From Siphonodentalium dalli (taxonomy: Eukaryota; Mollusca; Scaphopoda; Gadilida; Siphonodentaliidae), in assembly GCA_032622095.1 (NCBI GenBank), contig CP136063.1, positions 114,474,723 to 114,538,722 on the forward strand: DNA of 64,000 nucleotides, in the 5' to 3' direction. The notes under the pieces are model-generated. The model saw only the letters and a program-made list of their open reading frames with translations, did not search any database and was not told the origin of the DNA. Each line of letters opens with the position of its first letter. The first letter of the stretch is position 1. The position numbers and the translations under genes were made by a program. Positions 28,001 through 40,000 of the stretch are shown piece by piece.

Positions 28001-31000
28001 CATAGGTGAGAAATGTTCAGATAATAAATTCATTGAGCATTTGTTGAACTTATCATCTGAACATATCCTAAGGTAACTAACTACTCCTCAATAAATATTT
28101 AGTATAGGAATGGATAGAAAGGGTTAAACATGAAATATAGAATATTTCAGTAAATACGTGTATAACATATTGGAAAAATCCATTCAGTAATGGGTGGGTT
28201 AATAAACTCATTTACACACATTCACACAATGCAAGATCAGTTGTATATTTTATAATACATGAAGCAAACACATAGGGTTATAACAATTTTCCCCACCCAC
28301 TAAAGTTATGTCAATATTTATCAGCCAAGAAGTATATAATAGAATGTGTTTACCTGAGCCCTTTCTAACCATACATCAAACTTTCGTGTATCTGCTGACT
28401 GATAATATACAGTAATGCCCTAAATAATCGACTCCTTAACCACAACAGAATTATGGGTAATTTTTCAGGATTTAGTCGGAAATATGGCTTGTTGCCATTC
28501 ATCAGAAAGCTCTCAGTGAGATCTTTCCGATGAATGGCAACAAGCCATATTTCCGACTAAATCCTGAAAAATTACCCATAATTCTGCTGTTGTTAAGGAG
28601 TCGATTATTTAGGGCATTACTGTAACACCAGCAAACAGCAGTTTTTGGGGGGGGGGGTATGCTGGAGGCTTCCAGAAAAGGGCATGTTTTCAGCCAGAGG
28701 TGAAGCAGAAACACTGGAAAGACAGATATGTCTCACTAACAGCATTATATGTTCTTTGCTTGTAGGATAACGATCATTTTATGTTTGATGATATTATAGG
28801 TTTTTTTCTGTCCCACGTGCCTTCCCAGCGATTGTGGACAAAAGGTCCTGATGTTCTCCATTTTAATTTTATAGCAATAAAAAACTAAATTTAGTAAATT
28901 TTAGGCCATAATCACTTCACAGCCGAAAGGATGCTATTATCAAATGAGCTGATTAGTATCTGAAGTTCTGATCAGTTATATGAACATGTTTTTTTGTTAA
29001 ATTTGCACTGTTTTCTTGTCTGAAAAATATGTCACAACTCGATAATTTATAATATAAACATTGACAGATTGTTGTGTAAAAAAAAAGTCTTCAAAACTTG
29101 GTAGATTAAATACAAATTGTATATCTAATTGTCTGCCATATCGACTGCTAACTTCGATCAAGTTGGAAAATATGGCCTAATTTTCTCTATCTTTGTGTTC
29201 AAACTTTGCCTTGTCCAGCTCAGATTATAATGATGGTATTCACAATTATAATCAGTTTTGGCTATGCAGATATCATTGAACTTGAAGGTAGCTTATATCT
29301 CTAAGAAAACAGCTTATCTCGCAAAACAATTGCACTTTATAATGGTTACTGTTGGCTCAGGATTATTATTTCATACACCAAAACTTCATAAATATCTTTT
29401 AATTATATTGATTTTGAAACTTTAGCTGGGAATAGATACTCTGTTATTTTGTTTTGTCTCCATGTGATTTCACACCTGTTTGGACACTGCCTCACATTTC
29501 AACCATTCATTTGTGACTGCCAAATAATTTGGCTACTCCTTGTATTTTCAGTCAGAGAGCAGCTTGAACAAGCTACACAATGTTGAGCAGTTGACTGGCA
29601 GGATTGAGCAGTATAGAAATGAGAATGGTCTCCTGAAGGACAGAATATCTGAATTGGAAAAAGTCCGGGACAACCTAGTCAGACAGAAGGAAGATTTACT
29701 GGTGAATAACTAAATAACCTGAATTCATGTGATCTGAATGTATTTCTGATGATAAATTGACATCAATTGAAAAGTGGGATATCAAAACAACTACACAGAA
29801 TATTTCTCACTGGACTTGTCAATATAGCGATGAAAAATTAGCTTTCTTCCTCACTGCTAAGTGCTCTTCATGGAAAAAATGGCCTGTTTTGTCTCCAAAG
29901 TGACTATTTTACTGACTTCAATATGTCTTTCCAAGTCATATATAGTCCGTAAGAATACAGAGTAAGAAAACAGGTTGAATTATCAGTCTGCTTATCAAAG
30001 ATCTTATTTCCATTTAATATTGGAAAAGTTTTGTCGAACATTTTAACAGAAAATAGATTCACTTATTATTGGACTGAAACCATGATCTTGGTATTCCAAT
30101 TAAGATTCTTTAGATTTATAGGGGTATATTAAGACTATATCAGAAAGTATAAGGCACATGCTCAGTATAAAGAGTTCATTGCTTCAAATTTAAATGTGTG
30201 TGAAAAAATCCACATATTTTACAATAGCGGGTGTATCTCAACTCAGATCAAGCTTAAACATTGGTCCCAATTCCAGCATGTCGGGGTTTGCAAATTCACC
30301 CTGATTCACCCAGAATTTTCTAGGAGTTCAAAACTTAATCTATACATTGGAACAGGCTTCGTATTTTTTCCCCATGAACTAGTCTTTTGAAGATAGCCCT
30401 TTTATTGCATTTTCAGAAAAATAGTGAGTTGATATATAAGAATCCACAGATAGATGAATTGAAAGCACAGGTCGATGGGCTTTCACGGGCAAACAGGCAA
30501 CTGCAGGACGTCAACGATGATATAAAGGAAAAAGCGGGCTACTTAGAGGAGGTCAGTCTATCAGTCTATACGTACCAGTTGGTCAAATGACAGGAAATAC
30601 ACAGGCTTATCATTTTAAGATACTGTCACTGCAATAAGTTTTGTCCAACACATAAGTTGTCCATAATTAAAGATGCATAATCCGAAATAACGCTCCCAAA
30701 TTACTATTTCTTTGGCTTTGGGGGTAAAATATATATGATTCGAGTCGAGGAACCCACCCATCAAAGCTCAGAGTGATCAGATATCAATTTTTTTTAATTT
30801 GTTATTGTTTGAAATGTATAACTATTTGTGGCCGAGAAACGAGCCGTCAAATCGACCATCTTGGAAAAATTGCAGATGAAGAAAGATAATCTAAAATCAA
30901 GTGGTAATACGGCCAAATTTTTTGATACTCAAATAATAATACGGCCATTTTTCGTTGAACAACATATTGATAAATAACACGTTTTGGGAAATGTTATACC

Positions 31001-34000
31001 ATAATTCACAGCGGCTAGCATTATTTTGTTGTAATTAATCAATTCTGATAACAAAAGCTTATTTTGAAAAAATGTTGTTGTTGTAACTTGATGATATGGG
31101 GACTGTCTGATCGGATTGAGTACCTTTAAAGTTTATATGCAACTGTTTGACACATGCCAAATATGCTCAAAGCCATAACATCATGGCTTTTCTCCCCATA
31201 AAAAGTGATGTCACATATGGTGGCAACTATATAGAAGTTCATAAAAGAACACATAATAGTGTTATACACTACAGCATTAGTTTTCTGAGTCGATATTCAG
31301 CACACCCATATACCCACCATTTTTAGAGTATTTCAACACCGAGTTTGCAATTACGTAATATCCAGACATTTACATCTCTATCTTCGCTTTTATAGGTAAT
31401 AAAGGCGCTGTCTCATAACTTACTATAAAGCTCACTCACTCTGTTGGAATTTATTTTGTTTACAGGAGAACTCACATCTCCGGAATGATTTTGATAAATG
31501 TATCGGCCCGGATGGAGAGGTCATTACAAGAGACAATTTTGAGGAGTAAGTTTATCGGATTAATCTCGTCCCAGATCTTAAAAGTTTGCATCGACTAACA
31601 ATTGCGGTCTTTGTAGACGCCATCCTATGCACTCAAATTGTGTGTCAGAAACAAATCCTTCAAATTTTTGTGAAATTATATGTGGCATTTTTCTGGCTAT
31701 CGATTGTGTAAAATCTCATAATTCCTTTATGACACAATCTTCCTTGTCCATGCTTGTTTTATATAACTGATGACATTTACTACCAATTTATAGAAAGCTC
31801 TTTCTTATATCTATATACATGTATGTCAATGCAAATGACTAAATCTCTCGATCATTCCAAATCATGCTGCACAAATGTGGAAGGGCGTTTAGGCATCGGG
31901 TTCAATTTAAAATATTGCTCATTGTGTTCAAATGTTTTTATAAACTAACTTCATCGTATCTGTATGAACTAATTGCACACTATGAACTGGCCAACCTTCT
32001 ATAATAGGTCTGACAAGCTGGCAGTGTGATGAATCCCATTGACCTTAAAATGTATATTTACATATGTATTTGTTCACGCATCATACTAGCCAGCAAATGG
32101 TGTGTCTGTCATTAGCAGAATGATGTCCCCAGAGGGTGAATTTGGTGATGCAGCCCACTGTGCAGGATAGTATCACTAAATTTACCCTCTGGGGACCTCA
32201 TTCTGCAAATGACAGACAGGTTATTTGCAGGCTTGGCCATCATGCTGAGCCAGTTCCTCATACAATCTAATATGCATATTTCCCTGTAGAGCCTGAGATC
32301 AATCGGATTCGGGGCTTACAACAACATCATTATTTTGTAGCATTGAGAATGAAAAAAAGCGAATAGAAGATGATTATGACATTCTTCAACGAGAACATGA
32401 GGCTCTCAAAGACAGACACCAAACGTTTGTAACCGAACATGGAGAAGAAGGATCAATGTCCAAGCAAGGTCTGTTATAATTTATTATGCATGCCGGCAGT
32501 CATATTCACCTGTTAGACTATATCTATATGTTATTAATTGCTTGTTTTCATTTTGGCTGAGTTATGATGCCTCGGTCTGTTGTATTGGCCTGAGGCCAAA
32601 GATTAGTACAACAGACCGAGGCCTGATAACTCGGTCAATGTGGAAACAACCAATTAATAAGTATTTTATTAATTAGAAACATTGGCAATTGTTGTTTCAC
32701 AGGATGAATATATTAACATAGATATATACCATTGTGTGCTTTATTAAATTAACAATTAATCCAGCAATTTTTACTCTTGTGAACTTTGTAGCGATTTCAC
32801 AGTACTGTCTGTTTCCACTGGGAATGATATTGATACAGATACATGTTGTTCGTCCATGTATATTTACTCACAAAAACACCGTCCATACCGTAATTCATCC
32901 GAAAGCAACTAATCTATCTTCCATTGACGAAATATTATTTGCAGGTCGAGCTAAATACGTCATTTTACATTACCATTGACTTATTTGCCGCCTTTCTACT
33001 TATTGCCCGACATTTTTACTTATTGGCCGTGTTTTCCTCTTATTTGCCGACTTTTGTTACTTATAATGTGGGCAGCTTTCTATTTATTGTGGCCGACAAC
33101 CTAACTGGTGTATGGCCGTCCCAGATGGTTTCCAGATGATAGTTTTAGTTTTAGTTATCTGATTGTTTTTAAAGTCTGGACTGAATGGAATGACATTTGG
33201 TATGACACTTTACTAGCCCAAAATACAGGTCAAATTTGAATTTGGGTTCCACCCACCAATTTTCGCCCGAGTCATGGCCCTTTGTTGGAATTACCACAGG
33301 CTTTTTTCCATTCCCTAGCGATGCTCTTGTTGATTTCTGGGGTCAAGTTTGAATTTGAGTTCAGTCCGCCCATTTTACCTGAGATATTGTCATTGTCGAC
33401 TTATAAGTTACCGATTATTAGTTATGACCCTCATTGACATGTTGACCTTATTATTTGGGTTTCCGGATGATGACTTCATAGACTTGGAATTTAATTATTA
33501 TTCTGGTGTCTAATCAAATAAAACAAGGTGTGTTAATTATTCTGGTGTCTAATCAAATGTGTTAGCAACATAGACAGTTGGAAGCAAAGTTTGATTCAAT
33601 GATAGTTCCCATAATCAAATTTTTCATTTCTAAAAAAGCCACCGGTCAAATAAAGCCACTTTTGTCGGGGTCTTGTGACCTAGCAGACTTTTATTTTAGG
33701 GGCAATGAGACCCTGTAGGTACTAGTATGGTACACCAAAGATAAAATAAATGTCCCAATGCACAGTCCTATCAAACCCTTGTAAGGATCGTTTTGTCACA
33801 AACACTAATTGTCTTTGCAAATATAGTAATGCCCTAAATAATCGATTCCTTAACAACAGCAGAATTATGGGTAATTGTTCAGGATTTAGTCGGAAATATG
33901 GCTTGTTGCCATTCATCGGAAAGCTCTCAGTGAGAACAGTGACAACAAGCCATATTTCCAACTAAATCCTGAAAAATTATCCATAATTCTGCTGTGGTTA

Positions 34001-37000
34001 AGGAGATGACTATTTAGGGCATTACTAACTGATTGGATTATTGTGCACCTCTGTCAAAATGGATTTGGAAGCATGAATCTACTTCAAATGTATAATGAAG
34101 GTAAAGGGACGAGAAGACATGCTGCGTTGATTTTCATGGTTGGTTGATCGAATTTGGTAACTTTGTCAGTTTCCACAATAATCTAATATGCATATACGAG
34201 GAGAGTCCAGCAGGGATTCTGTGCATCACTGCAACTGGCAGCACACAGGTGGCAGTCAGTCAGGGTCCGCGCTGGCCCGAAATTTACTTTTGCCAAATGA
34301 AAATAATTTTTGCCAAATGCTGTTAGAAGTTGCCAAATGATATCAGTTTCTACAAAATTGTCTTTTATTTTGACTATTTAGACAATCGCTGCTTGAGAGA
34401 CCTTTGATGTCGATAGGAAAGCAATTCATTATTAATAATTCTCGCCTCTATACTTGGGTTTATCATAGAACAATAAACCAACAGCATAACAATGGAATTG
34501 TAGAAGGGTTTCTTCATCAGAAAGGCACATCGAAACAGAGATGATTAGCTATGTAAATGCCACCACCAGACATACTAGCAAACCCTCCACCCGTCGATAT
34601 TAATGATATCAGATTAAATTCATCTTGATAGAGGTGTTAACTTTTCATAACCTTATAAATCACCACCAATAATATCATAAATGAAAGAGTTTCCTGAAAT
34701 GAGTGGTATTGGTTGAGAAATATTATTAAAGTGACTTGCCAAAATTTTTGCCAATTGAAAATATTTTTTGCCAAATGTGAATTATTTTTGCCATTGGCAA
34801 ATTTGGCTAGTGGTAGCGCGAACCCTGCAGTCAGTATTATCAAGTAGCAATCAGTATTATTAAGTGGAACTTGCCAGCATCAATAAGAGTCTGATTGAAA
34901 TATAGAAATACAAACTACAGGATTCCAGAGGCTGAAATAAATAGCAGGGAATCCTATTACTTCCAAGAAACATTATGGACAGTAATGCTCTAATTAATCG
35001 ACCTCTTAACCAAAGCAGAATTATGGGTAACTTTTAAGGATTTAGTCGGAAATATGGCTTGTTGTCATTCATCGGAAAGCTCTCCCCGAGAGCTTTCCGA
35101 TGAATGGCAACAAGCCATATTTCCGACTAAATCCTGAAAAGTTACCCATAATTCTGCTTTGGTTAAGAGGTCGACTAATTAGAGCATTACTGTATGTGGC
35201 AGCAAATCACAACATTTCATGGTAAAGCAATGAAGCCAATGAACAGTTTGTCGGAATTTGTATACAGTGACCACAATTTCAGTAAACCTCGCCACATCGC
35301 TAAAAATATTGTTATTTTCTGTCACATTGCTAATTTCACACAGCGTTTACAAATTTAGAGATTATGTCAACTGATTAAACACTAAAAAGTATCTATGAAA
35401 AGTCTAGCGAAGAGAATAAAATTAAGTATTTCCAAGAATTTCAACACATCGCACCATATTTGTTATTCGGGAAAAAACAAGCCGAATGCAAATATCTGTC
35501 AATAGTAAAACTATTTTGAATGCGAACTGTGGATGGACACCCACTTATGTATAATGGTTAACCAATAAAAGAAATATGGATGGTGATATCATACTGCAGG
35601 GATTGCCGGAGAAAGATATTTATAGTGGTGGTAATATGAATGACTGAAATGTTTTAGACTCTGGAACGCGCAACTTGTTCAATAGTCTGTATTACAATCA
35701 GACTGCATCAATATTTCAGTTGATCAACAATGTTTTGATCAAGCAAACCCACTTGGTCTTATTTGTTCTCAGTGAGAACAAATATGGCTTGTTGTCACCT
35801 TTTTGGCCCATTATAATTTTCATGAATTTTGAGCCAAGACTAATAATCCTGATTATAAGTGCTCGGTCAAGCACATTGTCCTAAAAAAAAATTGAAGTGA
35901 CCTATTCGATAGAGTTTGTGTAGGAAAACATGACCGAAGTGTGTTTTCACCTGATCTAAGCAGATTTTGATGATTATATGTTGAGATATTGATGTATTTA
36001 CTTTTAAACAAGTTCACCAACATGTAAAAATAATTATATATCCCCATTCCCTAATCTCCCAGAACAACATGTTAAAACATTTTGAGGTGTAATAACAGGT
36101 CTTGTGATTGTCAGTATAAATATACTGTCATGAGAGAGATCCATGGTATTAATTTTGTCTATTTATCAGTCTTTAAAGGAATATGGTGCTGAAAAAACAA
36201 TAATATTTTCTTTCAATATACCGATAATATATATACATGTATATAATGTCCATTGGGCGCATTTAATCTAATATTCGGCCGCCATTCGTTATTTTTATAA
36301 CGATTATAAAAAATTCCGAAGTTAGCTGAAGATTTTGTTGTAGACGAAGCCACGTGATCATCGGCCCGATCATGTGATTGTCACATGTAAACAGAAGCAT
36401 AGCACGTGATCGATCACGTGGTAACACATCGACAACGCATAGATACGCTACAGCAGTATTTTAAGTTTGCATGTAGTCGATCGCGGCCTTTGAAGATTGT
36501 CGCGTTATCACACTACGAATGCAAAACTTTGCCGAAAACATCGCCGTTCTCGTAATTAAATGTCTTTATCGTGTTATTATTATTATATGTATCGCGATGT
36601 GTTGTTACTATAAAAGCCATGCCCGTATATTATTCAGTTTTGCGCCCATTTATCTATATAAACACGTGCTCGTGTTTATATATTTTTTCTCGTTACCGGA
36701 ATAGTCCCAAGTTATATTATATATTCATATAAAGATTGCATATATATATGCGAAGACTATTATTAGGCATTCCAATTTCCAGATGACCTTTGTCTTGTGT
36801 CAATAAAAAGCGTTTCGTTTTAATTTATCGTAACGCGGTAAAACAAAAAAATCGGTTTATTGCTGTCTGATTTAATCAATTATAATCAAGTCATTCATTA
36901 CCAATATGATATGATAAGTTCATTTTTCTTGGTTATGAATCATGTATATATTAGGGCAGTATGGTGTTTATATATATTTCAGAATATTGCTTCCCCTACC

Positions 37001-40000
37001 CCCAAACTATCTTGCCGACTGTCACTGATGAAATCACTGCGTTTATGCGTGGTTATTGGCCTATAAAATTAACATTCTAGCGATGCGGTCTATTGCATAT
37101 GCAGGTCATAACTCGACCTCTATGTGTCAATTACGCATAACAATAGGATTATAAAATATATAAACGTTCGCCGTAGTTCGTTTAAACATCCAATCATATA
37201 TAACACTTTTTGAAGGAGGGATAATAATCGGGTTTAATATGTAAGCACATATACAAGCGTTCTTTATTCGCAATATATCGTAATAGTGAACGCTCATTAT
37301 TGCGTCAAGGTAAAGGGACTGTGATTGTTTTAATGATTACACCAATACAGGTCAATACATGTACACGATCTTCCGATACGCATGCTTTATATATCCTTCC
37401 AAGTCATAGCAATTTCGCTTTATTAAACTCTTTTTATTCGTACCATATTAGGAAAACTCTTAACATGGAACGCTCTTTATTGAACCATGGTGAAGGAAAT
37501 GGGGAATCGACTTAGAATAGTTGTTATTGTGGATTATTCAACATACTCTCCACTTTAACTGTAATTGTATGTATTCGTAACCATGACTGACTTGTCAAAT
37601 TAAACGCTCTTTATTTGGTATATGTAATCGGTTTCTGATTTTGCGCAACGGGTTTCCCACATAAATCCCGCCAAATGGCACGTAAACGAACATCCTTTGG
37701 AAATGAATACAGCGTTATACCTAACTTAGAGTCACTAGACCGGCCACAGCCAAAAACATTGCATTTATATGGCATTGTTACGAATGAATGATTGTAAATA
37801 CGGGACACTCGGGGCATATATACGGAAAATTAAAACAACATCATGAACATGCGCCCGAATAGAGTTCACATGCCTGCTCGTGTTTTTATAAGCTTTATTT
37901 TTGACACGAAAGTGTGACCTACCCCGCTCAATCGGCCTTCTATAGTTTTTTTGTCAAAATAATCACTTTCCAAACAGCGCTTAAGACAAATCACAAGTGA
38001 ATATAACTCACCGCGCGATGACAATTAACCATGTGTACACAATGCTATTGATATGCCCCGCAGTAATTCCATCACGCTCACGCGCTGATGTCTGTTCCAG
38101 ATTTTCCATCGTCATATAGGTAGACACAATTAACTCCGAATTCGATTCCGTGTTTTTAATTAGTTTACCTCGCTTGACGTCATGCGAGGTTTTGCGACGG
38201 AGATAGCCGACAGCCGGTGGCGGTATTATTTATTTATTTCTCGGGTTATTTATTAACCGATTTTTATGGGACTTGGATTATTGTGATCACAATAGGGGTG
38301 GCTTTCCGATGGAGTTTTGTTGTTTCATGAGCATTGTAATCCTTTAAGAAAATATTGGACAAAGCATGCCTCAAACAGAGGCCCACATTAGACTGCTATC
38401 CAGTTTATCAAGTGTATAAATTATATAAATGCAAATGTATTTCTCTCTCTCTCGCCCTATGCATGTTCCTTATAGCCATCCACATTTCTGAACCAGTTGC
38501 GATTAAATTTAGCACAGATATGTGTTTTGGCTCTCCGGGTAACATGAGCTGGGTCAGAACTCTGCCCGCTATCGCCTCTTAATATTGTGAAGTCATATCC
38601 ACGTGGGCAAAGTGGTTATTCAGGAATTAATGGCCGGATCACATTGAAATTTTGTATGGGCGTGTATTTCGGCCCTCCAGGTATAAACATGGGCTGAATC
38701 AATACTCTATCAACGTTGCGTTTTGACGTCATGACGTCATATCCACATGTAGCCAACAAATCTCCAACCAGCTTATCTGATGCGATTCTTCTTTTCTGTA
38801 TGGAAATTTTTGAACTTGAGCATAATAGTCCGTTTTGCAACAAATATGGGGCTATCAAGGTGAATTGTATCAATTGCAGAAAGAGAGGATGCGAGGAAGT
38901 TGAAAAAAGAGAAAAATGGTCTTGAGAGGCAGGTTCAGTTGATAAATGGGCAGTTAGCTCTGGTTGAGGGCAGTAAGAAGAGAGTTGATGATGTCGTAGA
39001 TAGACTACAGACTGAAATAAAACATTTACGCAATGAATTACAAGAAGCTCAAAAACAGTGAGTTATTAATTATTTACTCTTTAACCCTTTGGCGAGTAGA
39101 ACGACATATATGTCGTTTCAGGAAGTGTTATTTTATGTAGACAAAACTTCAATAAATTATCTGATTTATAAATGATTTGTATAGGAGTTATTTTGATTAA
39201 TATAATGTCCCAAATGTGTAAGTGCAATCGATTATGATAACACACGTTAAAAAAAAAATGCATATAAATTAAAACAAATTAATGGACCCTTTTGACCCGA
39301 ACTTGTTAATAATTATTGCTATGACGTAGACGTTAAATTTACTCATTGCGTCATGTATATGACGTTACAGATACTCTCCAAAGGGTTAAAAATTTCAGCA
39401 TTTACAGTAATGCCCTAAATAATCAACTCCTTAACTGCGGCATAATTATGGATAACTTTTCAGGATTTAGTCGGAAATATGGCTTGTTGCCATGTATCGG
39501 AAAGCTCTCACTGAAAAGTTACCCATAATTCTGCTGTGGTTAAGGAGTCGATTATTTAGGGCTGGACTCTCACCTACATGTAGGTGAATGAAGGTAGAAA
39601 ATAAAGGCAGACTGATGATCAAAATACATTTTTTTATGCATAATGTTTAACCCTTTCTTTGCTAAATGGCTTCACCCATGCAGCTATAAAAGTATAATTA
39701 GAATGGTTTATTATTCATTTGGAGGGATGTTCACTGTTTAGAAATTATAAGCTGAAGACAGACAGTTGAACAGATAATACAAGTGTTGAAGGACTATATA
39801 TAATTCATTGGTGACTCACTCATGAAATTTTTATCTAAGCATTTCTCACCAATGGTGAGAAATGCTTAGATAAAAAGTTCATCAAAACATGGTTGTTTGT
39901 TGAACTAATTAGCTGACCTTTTCCTGAGGGAACTCCCTTTCGATGAGTATAATATAGATAGGGTTAACATGTTCACTGCCGAATAAGAGTTATCTCATAC

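Larger units (their letters stand above)
14376..29551 (+). other. Giant intron (15.2 kb)
   Basis: Between exons 6 and 7, which join in phase 0. I found no convincing additional exon. It contains foldback MITEs, a Helitron-like element, a Harbinger-like element, and the duplicated sequences listed separately. Stretches such as 15740-17077, 17326-18470, 20163-21255 and 25512-27034 hold nothing I can name. Confidence 0.8.

Noticed and set aside
38616-38873. Minus-strand 85-codon frame beside exon 11
   Set aside because: No domain recognised; overlaps a dispersed repeat with GGCCCTCCAGGTATAAACAT and ends at the host exon's acceptor.
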